Position numbers and translations under genes: made by a program. From NCBI GenBank assembly GCA_963738445.1, contig CAVTWS010000008.1:62001-126000 (forward strand): DNA of 64,000 nt, read 5' to 3'. Below the pieces are notes generated by a model that did no database searches, was not told where the DNA came from, and saw only the letters and a list, made by a program, of their open reading frames with translations. Below are positions 27,876 through 36,269 of the stretch, one piece after another; position 1 is the first letter of the stretch, and each line of letters starts with the position of its first letter. The DNA comes from CAVTWS01 sp963738445 (GTDB taxonomy: Bacteria > Actinomycetota > Acidimicrobiia > Acidimicrobiales > SHLQ01).

Positions 27876-28136
27876 GTGCTGGTCCTTGATGCCTCGGCCA
27901 CGGTCGAGCTGCTCCTGTCAACCGAGCTGGGCCGGGTCGTTGCCGGATCCATCGCCGACGAGAACGAGACGCTGCACGCACCGGAGCTGCTGGGTCCCGA
28001 GGTGGTCCGCTCTGGTGTCGACGCCTGTCATGTCGCTCTCGCCGAGGCACTGCGTTCGTCGCTCCTCACGACCGACGCCGAACTGGCTGGAGCCCATGGC
28101 CACCGTGCCGACGTTCGCCTGGTCGCCCGGTCGTAG
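27876..28136 (+). pseudogene. PIN-domain protein remnant with internal deletion
   Basis: 86 residues, against about 130 for a VapC-like PIN protein. The N-terminus is typical (LVLDASATVELLL, first catalytic Asp) and so is the C-terminus (DACHVALAEALRSSLLTTD with two more acidic residues). The middle ~40 residues, including the helix with the conserved Glu, are missing, the two parts meeting at about VRSGV/DACH. The frame is open across the junction. GTG start at 27876 with a weak ribosome site. No antitoxin is visible. Confidence 0.6.
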
Positions 28137-28156
28137 CGGCATCACGGCGACGCTGC

Positions 28157-29419
28157 ATGGCCCGGCGTGTAAAACTCGCCCGAGGTACGGCATTCAAAGG
28201 GGTGAATGAGGACCGGCGGTGGTGGCGAAACCGACGACGCCGAATCCGTATCGACGTTCCCGACGCTCGCGGCGTGACGACACTGTCGGTCTGGCTCATC
28301 GAGTTGCCGGGTGGAGCGACGATCGAGGTGCAGGCCCGAGCATCGGACCAGATCTCCCACGTTGACGCACGGCGCATCGCCGGGTTGGTCATGCCGTCGA
28401 TCCGATCCGATCGGGATCCGTCGAGTACGGATTGCGCGACCGACGACGTGTACCTGACATTGCGGCCGGCGGAGATCGTCGACGGCCACGGGCACGCCGA
28501 GATCATCGTCACCAACATCGGAGCCTCGCCGTGCTCGCTCCCGTCGTCGCTCGCCGTCGAGGTCGACTTCCTCATCGCTCCTCCGCCACCGTCGACTCCC
28601 AGCCCCGACGAGCTCCAGAACTCGATTGTCGTGCTGCCCCGAACCGACTCCGGGACGGACGACTCCGACCCGATGATGGCACCCGGGCAGTCGGTGGCTG
28701 TTCTGTTGACCTGGACGGAAACGGGCTCTGGCTTGGCGCTCGACGGTCAGCGCTACTCGGTCACGTCTCTCCGAGTCGTCGGTCGGGGCGGTATACCAGG
28801 CGACATCAGCGGCACCGAACGTGTGCGCATGCAACCTGACGGGCTCACCTTTCAGGCTCCCGTCACGACGGACTTCGGCGGGCCGATCGGACGCGCCATG
28901 TTCGAGCCGAGCGGAGCCGTCGCTTATGTCAACCCGGCCGACCCGACCGACACACTGTCGATCTACGGCCTGGGTGCGGTTCGGGTCGACATGACCATGC
29001 AAGAAGTCGCCGACGCCACCGGCCACCGAGTCGTCGTGACCGAGTGGGGCGATGTCTCCGGCGGCTGCGGCTTCGCCCTCATCGGCGGGGTATCACAGAT
29101 CGGCATCCGGCTCGACGGGCCCGACGAATCGAGCGACCCGGGCCAGGCGGTCGTCGGCGCCGTAGATGTGAGCGGTCCCTACCGAACCGGGACGGGTATC
29201 GGCGTGGGGTCCACCTTCGATGACCTGCAGGACGCCTGGGGCGACCAGGCGTCGGAGATCATCCCGGGCCTGTACGCCGACGCCTACGTCAGGTTCACTC
29301 CCTCCGATCCCGCCGAGGCCGAGTTCGAGGTCGTGGCGTGGTTGGACGATGAGCGCACCGTCACCCGACTGGTGGCCGGCCACTCCGGAAGCGCGGGACT
29401 TCAGGAGGGGTGTTTGTGA
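28157..29419 (+). CDS. DUF4232-like hypothetical protein
   Basis: Up to 420 residues. The middle part (about residues 93-145) resembles the DUF4232 domain of actinobacterial surface proteins: a Cys in TDCATDDVYLTL, then IIVTNIGASPCSLPSS with the second Cys of the expected disulfide. The C-terminus has GGCGFALIGGVS and ends in EGCL. The N-terminal 40 residues are unusually arginine-rich (WWRNRRRRIRI) and no signal peptide is seen, although the domain is normally extracytoplasmic. The start is therefore doubtful; a GTG at 28202 is an alternative, and an upstream frameshift that removed the signal sequence is possible. Confidence 0.55.
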   Translation: MARRVKLARGTAFKGVNEDRRWWRNRRRRIRIDVPDARGVTTLSVWLIELPGGATIEVQARASDQISHVDARRIAGLVMPSIRSDRDPSSTDCATDDVYLTLRPAEIVDGHGHAEIIVTNIGASPCSLPSSLAVEVDFLIAPPPPSTPSPDELQNSIVVLPRTDSGTDDSDPMMAPGQSVAVLLTWTETGSGLALDGQRYSVTSLRVVGRGGIPGDISGTERVRMQPDGLTFQAPVTTDFGGPIGRAMFEPSGAVAYVNPADPTDTLSIYGLGAVRVDMTMQEVADATGHRVVVTEWGDVSGGCGFALIGGVSQIGIRLDGPDESSDPGQAVVGAVDVSGPYRTGTGIGVGSTFDDLQDAWGDQASEIIPGLYADAYVRFTPSDPAEAEFEVVAWLDDERTVTRLVAGHSGSAGLQEGCL

Positions 29420-29452
29420 TCAACCCCTGTTCGCCACTCACCACCCTCGCCG

Positions 29453-30256
29453 TCAATCGCGGAAGATCGGCTTGCGGCCTTCGCCACGAGCTCGGATCGA
29501 CTCCTCGAAGTTCTCGGTCGTGAGCCGCACGTAGAGCTGGGCGGTCATCTCGTTGGTCATGTGCCCCCGGAAGCTCGACGACTCCAACCCGGCCCACGCC
29601 ATCTTCTTCGTCAACTCCACCCCGATGCGGCTCAGGGCGGCGATGCGGTCCGCCGTCGCCACGCAGGTGGCCAGCAGCTCGTCGCCCGGCACGACGCTCG
29701 ACACCAGACCGATCCGCTCGGCCTCGGCCGCGTCGACATCGCGACCGGTGAGCATGATCTCGGTCGACCTCCCGGCCCCGACGACTCTCGGCAACACGAA
29801 GCTCAAGCCCAGCTCGGCGGCGGTGAGGCCGTTGTTGATGCCGGCCGCCCGGAAGTAGGCGGTGTCGCTGGCGATGCGTATGTCGCACGAGGCGGCCAGG
29901 CACATGCCCCCGCCGATCGCCGGTCCGTTGATCGCAGCGATCACCGGCTGGGGCATCTCGAAGATGGCCAGGATCACGTCGTGGAGCAACTCGCCGGCCC
30001 GCTGGGCGATCGTGGTGCGGGTGAGACCTTCGATGTGGGGCACCCGGCCCGACGACACCAGGTCCGCTCCCGAGCAGAAGCCGTGACCGGCGCCGGTGAT
30101 GATGACGACGCGGGTGTCGTTGTCACGGCTGACCCGTTCGAGCTCCTCCCGCAGCGGGATCATCACGTCGAACGCCATGGCGTTCATCCGCTCCGGCCGG
30201 TTCAAGGTCACGACGGTGACATGCGGAGCAGGCTTGTCCGTGAGGACGAACGACAC
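29453..30256 (-). CDS. Enoyl-CoA hydratase/isomerase (crotonase family)
   Basis: 267-residue crotonase-fold protein acting on acyl-CoA. CoA-binding and oxyanion-hole motifs are GFCSGADL and AINGPAIGGGMCLAASCDIR. The usual catalytic Glu region reads AGINNGLTAAELGLSF, unlike PEINLGLxPGxGG of true hydratases, so an isomerase or other crotonase activity is possible. The GTG at 30256 was chosen for its GGGAGGT ribosome site 6 bp upstream; the open frame extends further into the palindrome region. Confidence 0.85.
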   Translation of the reverse strand: MSFVLTDKPAPHVTVVTLNRPERMNAMAFDVMIPLREELERVSRDNDTRVVIITGAGHGFCSGADLVSSGRVPHIEGLTRTTIAQRAGELLHDVILAIFEMPQPVIAAINGPAIGGGMCLAASCDIRIASDTAYFRAAGINNGLTAAELGLSFVLPRVVGAGRSTEIMLTGRDVDAAEAERIGLVSSVVPGDELLATCVATADRIAALSRIGVELTKKMAWAGLESSSFRGHMTNEMTAQLYVRLTTENFEESIRARGEGRKPIFRD

Positions 30257-30332
30257 GACGGGACCTCCCAGTTCAGCGAGGCGACGACCCTCGCACACCA
30301 CGCCCGCCCAAGCGAACCGACCCGACCCTCCC

Positions 30333-30388
30333 CCCGTTCTGGGAGACACGACGGTCGCCCACGCGACCGTTTGGTCTCCCAGAACGGG
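30333..30388. repeat. 56-bp near-perfect palindrome
   Basis: Arms 30333-30347 and 30374-30388 are a perfect 15-bp inverted repeat (CCCGTTCTGGGAGAC and its complement). Inside, ACGGTCGC (30351-30358) pairs with GCGACCGT (30363-30370) over a 4-nt loop, separated from the outer stem by a 3x3 internal loop. 23 base pairs form in total. It lies between two minus-strand genes and has no T-run, so it is more like a REP-type palindrome or cruciform than a classic terminator. Confidence 0.9.
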
Positions 30389-30411
30389 AGAGCTGATTGA
30401 AGGCGCGCGGG

Positions 30412-30987
30412 TCAGAGTGAGGCCAGGAGCTGCTCGCCGCGGGGCGAGAGGCGGTAGCCGACCTCGAGGCTCTCGGTGAGACCGAGCTCTTTGAGCTTGC
30501 GAACCTGGGTCTTCCACCACAGGCGCTCGAACCCCAGCTCCTCGGCCAGATCACCCGCTCGTACCGCAGGACGCCCACCGATGAGACGCAACGTGGCCAC
30601 CGTCCAGGCGCCGTGGGTGGAGGCCCGATCGAACCGCTCCAACCGGGCCCGCACGGCATCGATCTCACCCTCGTCGAGCAGCGTCTCCCGGCGGGCCACC
30701 CGGGCGTCGGGTCCGGCCAGGTGGAACCGCACGCGATAGAGGAGCCGCTCCGGGTCCGGCGACGGGAACGCCGCCCGGGCGGCCGCGGCCGACTCGTAGC
30801 CCGCCCGCTGGGCGTCGGAGTCCGTCATGGTCGCCGGGTCGATCGGCTCGACGGATTCGATGGCCAGCTCGCCGAGCTGCGTCCGCAGCCGGCTGCCGGC
30901 CTTCACGGTGGGTCGTTTCCACGAGCGGTAGGCGGTGTCGACCCGACCCGCGGCGATGCCGTCGAGCGTGAGCCGGTTGAGCAGCAC
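30412..30987 (-). CDS. ASCH-like plus winged-helix protein
   Basis: 191-residue protein of unknown function. The N-terminal half (LDGIAAGRVDTAYRSWKRPT, VKAGSRLRTQLGELAIESVE) resembles ASCH/PUA-like folds that bind RNA or nucleotides. The C-terminal ~80 residues look like a winged helix (VRAGDLAEELGFERLWWKTQ, VRKLKELGLTESLEVGYRLS). It is 12 bp downstream of the DUF2461 gene on the same strand, probably co-transcribed. Confidence 0.6.
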   Translation of the reverse strand: MLLNRLTLDGIAAGRVDTAYRSWKRPTVKAGSRLRTQLGELAIESVEPIDPATMTDSDAQRAGYESAAAARAAFPSPDPERLLYRVRFHLAGPDARVARRETLLDEGEIDAVRARLERFDRASTHGAWTVATLRLIGGRPAVRAGDLAEELGFERLWWKTQVRKLKELGLTESLEVGYRLSPRGEQLLASL

Positions 30988-30999
30988 GTCGACGCCCGG

Positions 31000-31661
31000 T
31001 CAGCCGAACTCGCGGGCGGCAACGTGCTCGGTCCGACGTGGCGCTCGAGCCACCCGTTCATGGCGTCGGCCCGCTCGAACACATCACGGATCCGGGTGAG
31101 CGCCGAGCCCGTATGCATCCATCGGGCGAGCGGCCAACCCCGTCCCATGGTCAGGCCCTTCATCCGGAGCAGCTCGATCCGCGGGTGGTCCTTGGGCCAC
31201 CCGCGCGGTGCGGTCTTGAGCAACTCCATGGCGCCGATGTCGAACCTGTCTGCTTCGAGCCCATGGGCGATCTCGGCGATCTCGGCGCCGGTTCGGTCAT
31301 CGCCGACCGCGTCGCGCCAGCGTTCCAGTTGGTCGGTCGCCAGGTGGTACATACCGGTACCGACGAACAGCCGGGTGGCGTCGAGCTGCACGTAGTGGGC
31401 GACGCCGCCCTCGGACTCGGTCACCCCGCCGGCGTGGTTCTTGTACGGCGTCTTGTCCTTGGAGAAGCGAACATCGCGGTACGGGCGGAACAGGTGCATG
31501 GGGCCGTAGGAGTCGGCGAGGGCCGCGCTCAGCTCGGCGTACGGCGCCTTGACCGCCCGGTCGTACACGTCTCGGTTCGCCTGCCAGAACGCCTTGCTGT
31601 TGTCGGCCTCCAGGCGCTCGTAGAACTCGAACGCCTCGGCCGGAAACCCGGTGAACGCCAT
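31000..31661 (-). pseudogene. DUF2461 (TIGR02453) protein, 3' frameshift
   Basis: DUF2461 protein of unknown function, about 220 residues. MAFTGFPAEAFEFYERLEAD, FRPYRDVRFSKDKTPYKNHA and LFVGTGMYH are family hallmarks. From 31661 to about 31021 the frame is clean; then the expected ending HVAAREFG and TGA (31000-31002) lies in another frame, and the 662-bp span is not a multiple of three. In the literal frame translation would continue to 30903 and overlap the next gene by 85 bp. One indel near 31020 explains this. Start supported by a TATCTT box 6 bp upstream. Confidence 0.7.
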
Positions 31662-31667
31662 GACGGG

Positions 31668-31673
31668 AAGATA
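31668..31673 (-). promoter_or_regulatory. Candidate leaderless -10 box TATCTT
   Basis: On the minus strand TATCTT ends 6 bp before the DUF2461 ATG at 31661. Confidence 0.45.
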
Positions 31674-31681
31674 CCGCGGGC

Positions 31682-32854
31682 TCACGACCGGAGGCGTTTG
31701 TCGAGGGGTGCGGGGAATCGGGGGGTCACCACGACATCGCCGAGCCATTCCTGGAGCCGCGCCGCGTGCTCATCCACCATCGACGCGGCCTCGGACCCGA
31801 TGTCCTCCAGCAACTCGACGACCACCTCGCCGCTCTTGCGCTGGCTCCATCCGCCGACGACGCGCCCGTCCGTCCAGATCGTCGCTCCGGCGTTGCCGTT
31901 GCGGTCGAACAGCGCCGGGCCGTGGTCGCCCAGGTACCAGGCCCGCTCCTTCCAACCCATGATCGTGGGGTCGAGCCACGGGAGCAGCGCCACCCAGGGA
32001 TCGACGTCGGCGACGGCCTCCACGTCGTCGGACAGCACGATCCCCGGCTGCCCGTCGAGGTCGACGGTCACGGTGTCGAGCCGGGCCAACGTGGCGCGGA
32101 TCCGGCCGACACCGAGACCGCTCCACCACACCAGATCGGAGATCGGCGCGGGGCCGAACGACCGCAGCCACGCCGACAGCAGGGCGGCGGTCGCGTCGTC
32201 GACGCTCAACGTGTGCTCGACCGGCGTCGCCGCCACCCAACGGTGCTGGCCGCTCGTCCACGACCCCGTCGGGCGGTGCCGCTCGATGTGCCCCTCCGCA
32301 CCCAGGAGGGTGAGCACCCAGCTGGCCACGCCGATCTCCCCGCCCCACGCCTTGTCCGGCGCGTAGACGAACTTCGCCTGCAGGGCGGGAATCGCCTTGG
32401 ACAGCTTGGCGCCCGTGGTCGGCCCGTTGGCCGTCAGGTGCGCTCGGACGGTGTCGTGGACCTCGGCGAGCCAGCGGTGGCCGTCGGACGACACGTCGTT
32501 CGTCTCGAGCTCACGAACGATCCGACGGCGCTGGGTGCCGGCCACGCCGTCGGTGCAGGCGATCTGCATCACCGGCAGGCTCGATCGGGGGACCACGAAC
32601 ATCGTGCGCCGCATGCCCAGCGCCAGGATCAGCGATTTGCGCCCGTACAGGGCCTCGTCCAGATCGTCGGGCACGAACCCAGGGATGCGGGCCCAGGCGC
32701 TCAGGTACAGCGAGGCCCGGTCGGTGGCGTGGAGCCCCACCAGGGCCTGCGCCACGTCATCGATGTTCCCACCGGTGCCCGGCCCGAGTCCGTGCCGGCG
32801 GGCCAACCGGGCCCGGCGCTCGGCGACCGTGACGGTACGGACGGGGGCGCTCAC
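31682..32854 (-). CDS. Winged-helix DNA-binding protein (HTH_42/YcaQ-like)
   Basis: 390-residue protein of the winged-helix HTH_42 family (PF06224). Relatives such as YcaQ/AlkX unhook DNA crosslinks, but most actinobacterial members are uncharacterised. Visible motifs are ALVGLHATDRASLYLSAWAR, RKSLILALGMRRTMFVVP and the C-terminal LLPWLDPTIMGWKERAWYLG. The GTG at 32854 overlaps the stop of the upstream GNAT gene (GTGA), so the two are coupled. Confidence 0.75.
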   Translation of the reverse strand: MSAPVRTVTVAERRARLARRHGLGPGTGGNIDDVAQALVGLHATDRASLYLSAWARIPGFVPDDLDEALYGRKSLILALGMRRTMFVVPRSSLPVMQIACTDGVAGTQRRRIVRELETNDVSSDGHRWLAEVHDTVRAHLTANGPTTGAKLSKAIPALQAKFVYAPDKAWGGEIGVASWVLTLLGAEGHIERHRPTGSWTSGQHRWVAATPVEHTLSVDDATAALLSAWLRSFGPAPISDLVWWSGLGVGRIRATLARLDTVTVDLDGQPGIVLSDDVEAVADVDPWVALLPWLDPTIMGWKERAWYLGDHGPALFDRNGNAGATIWTDGRVVGGWSQRKSGEVVVELLEDIGSEAASMVDEHAARLQEWLGDVVVTPRFPAPLDKRLRS

Positions 32855-33549
32855 GGTGCGAAGTCGCCCAGGCGCCGCACCTGACGGCCGTCCGCATCGA
32901 AGTTGGTGGGGGCCAGCCACGCCTCGAACACCTGGCGTCGGGCCCGCCACTCGGCATCGGTGATCGAGAACCACGCTGTGTCACGGTTGCGACCCTTGAC
33001 GACGACGGCCTGGCGGAACTCACCTTCGAACGTGAACCCCAGGCGTGTCGCGGCCCGTCTCGACGGCGCGTTCAGGGAGTCGCACTTCCACTCGTACCGC
33101 CGGTAGCCGTGCTCGTCGAACGCCCGCCGCGCCATGAGGTACATGGCCTCGGTGGCGGCGACCGTGCGCTGGAGTGGCGGCGTCATCTTGATCCCGCCCA
33201 CCTCGATGACGCCGTTGGGCCGGTCGATGCGCAGGTAGCACGCCACTCCGACCGCCTGACCGGTGAGTGCATCGACGATCGCCCAGGCCATCGGGTCGTC
33301 GATCGCGGCCGCGGCCCGGGCCCAGCCGAGGTACTCCTCCAACGTCGCGTACGGACCGTGGGAGAGGTAGGTCCAGTCGCTTCCCTCGGCGTCGAGCTCG
33401 TCACCTCGGAACAGGTCGATGGCATGGCGATCGGGGTCGAGACGCTCGAGGCGGCACCACCGACCGACCATCGGATCCGATGACGGGTACGGGCACGGTT
33501 CCCAATCGACGACCGGCTCGCCGACGGGTTGGCCGTGGCGGTTCAGCAT
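32851..33549 (-). CDS. GNAT acetyltransferase (RimJ/RimL-like)
   Basis: 232-residue GNAT-fold N-acetyltransferase using acetyl-CoA. RRAFDEHGYRRYEWKCDSLN and APSRRAATRLGFTFEGEFRQ are typical of the RimJ/RimL subgroup of this superfamily, and GVIEVGGIKM forms the central strand. It overlaps the upstream lipoprotein gene by 7 bp and the downstream HTH_42 gene by 4 bp. The acceptor is unknown. Confidence 0.85.
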   Translation of the reverse strand: MLNRHGQPVGEPVVDWEPCPYPSSDPMVGRWCRLERLDPDRHAIDLFRGDELDAEGSDWTYLSHGPYATLEEYLGWARAAAAIDDPMAWAIVDALTGQAVGVACYLRIDRPNGVIEVGGIKMTPPLQRTVAATEAMYLMARRAFDEHGYRRYEWKCDSLNAPSRRAATRLGFTFEGEFRQAVVVKGRNRDTAWFSITDAEWRARRQVFEAWLAPTNFDADGRQVRRLGDFAP

Positions 33550-35144
33550 TCACTGCCCTCGGCGGGGACCTCGAGATCGGTGAGATAGCTCTCGATGAGG
33601 CCGTCGATGCACGGGTTCAGCCCATAGGCGGTGTGCTGATCCGCCTCGACCGCGACGAACACCCCGCCCTCCAGGGCCTCGGCCATCCGCCGGCTGCCCT
33701 CGAACGGCGTAGCCGGGTCGCCGGTGTTGCCCACCACGACGATCGGGCCCGCGCCGACCCCGGTGACCTCGACCGGCGCCGATTCGACCGGCGGCCAGAC
33801 CGCGCACACCAACACCTCGGCGGCCGCCGTGCTGCCGATCAACGGCGAGGCGGTCACGAAGCGGTCACGAACGGCCACGGCGGCGTCGACCCCATCCGTG
33901 TCCGGCTCATCAGCGCACGAGATGGCGAAGTACGCCTCGAGGTCGTTCGTGTAGGTGCCGTCGGGCAGGCGCACCATGTACTCGTCGTACTGGGCGAGCA
34001 GCCCGGCGCCATCGCCGGCCACCGCATCGGCGAGAGCCTGGGCCAGGGCGGGCCAGGAGGTGTCGCTGTAGAGGGCGTTGGCCACGCCGAACTCGACGAT
34101 CCCGGCGGTCAGCGGTGGGCGGCCCGGTTCGGTCGGGATCTCCTCCAGCTCGATCCGGGTCAGCAGCTCGACGAACACCGCTCGAGGGTCGCCGCCGTTG
34201 TTGATCGGGCAGGACGGATCGGCGGCACAGTCGGCGAGGAAGGTGCCGAACGTCGCCTCGAACCCGGCGGACTGATCGACCAGCCCGTCGACCCGGCCGA
34301 CGGTCGGGTCGACGGCGCCGTCGAGCACGGCCGCCCGCACGGTGTCAGGGAACAACGTGGCCCACGTGGCGCCGAGCGACGTGCCGTAGCTCCACCCGAA
34401 GTAGCTGATCGTGTCCTCCCCCAGCGCCTGGCGGATGGCATCCATGTCGCGCGCCGAGTCGGCCGTGGAGATGTGGGACAGCAGGTCGCCCGATCGCTCG
34501 GCGCACCCGGCGGCGAAGTCCGTCAGGGCGTCCTGCAGCGCCTGTTCCTCGGTCGAGTCGTCGGGCCCGGAGTCGATGCCGAAGTACGGGTCGTACTCAT
34601 CGACGCAGTCGACATAGGGCTCGGACAGGCCCGTGCCCCGCGGGTCCCACCCGATGATGTCGAACCGGTCGAGGAGGTCGTCGCCGTAGATGTCCTCGGC
34701 GACCTCGGCCAGGATGCTGCCCCCAGCACCCGGGCCGCCCGGGTTCACCAGCAGCGACCCGATCCGCCGGTCCGGATCGGCCGCCCGGTGGCGCACCAGG
34801 TACAGCTCGATCGAGCCCGCCTCGGCGTCCGAATAGTCGAGAGGGACATCGAGGATCCCGGTCTCGAGCCCGGGCTGGGTCGCCTCCCATTCGATGCCAC
34901 CCGGGTCGTCGTCGGGGACCTCGGTGGTCGTTGGTTCGGCACTGGTCGACTCCGACGATTCGTCAGGGGCGCCGTCCGACCCTTCCTCAGCGGGGGACTC
35001 GTCGGCGCTGGATTGCTCTGACTCCGCCGAGCCCGAGTCGTCGGATACCGCCGCGTCGGCTCCGCCGAGCACATCCTCGGTCGCGTCGTCGCCACAGGCG
35101 AGAGGGACGGCAGCCACGAGAAGCAACACGAGCGTTCGGCGCAT
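33543..35144 (-). CDS. Exported alpha/beta hydrolase lipoprotein (tripeptidyl-aminopeptidase-like)
   Basis: 533-residue extracytoplasmic hydrolase. Residues 1-17 form a lipoprotein signal (MRRTLVLLLVAAVPLAC, lipidated Cys17), followed by a low-complexity acidic Ser/Glu/Thr linker to about residue 75. The hydrolase domain has LLVNPGGPGAGGS (oxyanion hole), DIIGWDPRGTG, the nucleophile elbow GWSYG near residue 250, the Asp in NTGDPATP and the His in DQHTAYG. This matches the SlpD/SlpE-type mycelium proteases with a TAP-like C-terminal domain. A TACAGT box lies 7 bp before the ATG. Confidence 0.88.
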   Translation of the reverse strand: MRRTLVLLLVAAVPLACGDDATEDVLGGADAAVSDDSGSAESEQSSADESPAEEGSDGAPDESSESTSAEPTTTEVPDDDPGGIEWEATQPGLETGILDVPLDYSDAEAGSIELYLVRHRAADPDRRIGSLLVNPGGPGAGGSILAEVAEDIYGDDLLDRFDIIGWDPRGTGLSEPYVDCVDEYDPYFGIDSGPDDSTEEQALQDALTDFAAGCAERSGDLLSHISTADSARDMDAIRQALGEDTISYFGWSYGTSLGATWATLFPDTVRAAVLDGAVDPTVGRVDGLVDQSAGFEATFGTFLADCAADPSCPINNGGDPRAVFVELLTRIELEEIPTEPGRPPLTAGIVEFGVANALYSDTSWPALAQALADAVAGDGAGLLAQYDEYMVRLPDGTYTNDLEAYFAISCADEPDTDGVDAAVAVRDRFVTASPLIGSTAAAEVLVCAVWPPVESAPVEVTGVGAGPIVVVGNTGDPATPFEGSRRMAEALEGGVFVAVEADQHTAYGLNPCIDGLIESYLTDLEVPAEGSEC

Positions 35145-35151
35145 GGCCGGA

Positions 35152-35157
35152 ACTGTA
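35152..35157 (-). promoter_or_regulatory. Candidate leaderless -10 box TACAGT
   Basis: On the minus strand TACAGT ends 7 bp before the lipoprotein hydrolase ATG at 35144. Confidence 0.5.
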
Positions 35158-35185
35158 CCGAGCGGCGCCCCGAACACCGGGTCGG

Positions 35186-36268
35186 TCAGCGACCGCGGAA
35201 TCGGCGACCGAGACCGCTCCCCGGACGCCGGGCGGAGTCGGCGCGCGCCGGTTCTCCGCCGTCGAGGCTCTCCACCGCGTCGCGGATCGACGCGTGCGCC
35301 GGAGTCCACGCCACCGGGCTCTCGGTCGCCCGAACCGCCTCGGTCAGGTCGATGACCGGAGGGGCTTCGAGCCGGCGGGCGGGCACCGGCTTGTGGTCGG
35401 TGGGAATCCTCGGCGGCTCGGGTTGGGCCCGAGGATCGGTCTCGACGACGGGCCCGGCCTCGACGGGATGCGGTTCGCCAGCCGTGGTCGGGATGGTGAG
35501 ATCGATGGCCGACGGTTGCTCGGGCTCCGGTTGAGGCTCAGCTCCCGGCCAGACGAGGGGTTGGCGAGTCATGCGGTCCACAAGGGTGTCGGCGGAGCCG
35601 AGGTCGATGTGGAGCCGGGTGGCGGCAGCATGCAGGGCGTCGATCTGCTGCGGGCCGACATGGCCACCGCTGACCGCGACCGACACGAGGAGTCGGAGCA
35701 GCGCGTGGCGATCGGCCAGAGGCGCCGTGGCCGGGTCGAACGTGGGAGCAAAGGCCTGGCCGCTGTCCGGCAGAAGACCATGGTCCGGGCGCATCCGATG
35801 CCACCGGTGGGTGTGGAACACGCGCCGGGTGGCGGCGTCCGGGACTCGTCCTTCGACCTCGATGCGGTCCTCGAGACGCCAGACCTCGGCTTCGGTGACG
35901 AGCCCGTCCGCCACGATGATCCGCCACGCCATGCGGAGCGATTCGAGCCGGAACAGGGCATCGGCATCCAACGAATCGGGCTCGATCTCCCGGTACATCG
36001 TCAACCGCCCGGCGGCGTGCGGGTCACCGACCCGGGGATCGGGAACCAGCGCGAACCGGGCATCGTCGAGGTGCACGAGCAGGTCGTGATACGCGGCGGG
36101 GTCGGCCGCGAGGTCGACCGGGAAGGGCCACACACTCGACAGCTCCGACGCGTCGACCTCCCCGACGCCGTCGGCGCCACACCGGCGGTCCAGTAGCTCG
36201 ATGAGCGCCGGCACGGCCGCAGGATCATGGCCGCCCAGCTCGACGGGCAGGAGGACACGGCGGATCAC
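35186..36268 (-). CDS. TerB-like domain protein, downstream half of a split pair
   Basis: 360-residue protein, not firmly recognised. Residues ~180-235 (LLRLLVSVAVSGGHVGPQQI, DALHAAATRLHIDLG) resemble the helical TerB fold, with the usual acidic positions partly lost. A second helical region is AWRIIVADGLVTEAEVWRLE. The C-terminal ~110 residues are proline-rich and probably disordered. The GTG at 36268 follows the stop of the TerB_N gene after a single base, so both come from one transcript. I infer that the usual TerB_N-TerB polypeptide is split here. Confidence 0.5.
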   Translation of the reverse strand: MIRRVLLPVELGGHDPAAVPALIELLDRRCGADGVGEVDASELSSVWPFPVDLAADPAAYHDLLVHLDDARFALVPDPRVGDPHAAGRLTMYREIEPDSLDADALFRLESLRMAWRIIVADGLVTEAEVWRLEDRIEVEGRVPDAATRRVFHTHRWHRMRPDHGLLPDSGQAFAPTFDPATAPLADRHALLRLLVSVAVSGGHVGPQQIDALHAAATRLHIDLGSADTLVDRMTRQPLVWPGAEPQPEPEQPSAIDLTIPTTAGEPHPVEAGPVVETDPRAQPEPPRIPTDHKPVPARRLEAPPVIDLTEAVRATESPVAWTPAHASIRDAVESLDGGEPARADSARRPGSGLGRRFRGR

Positions 36269-36269
36269 G

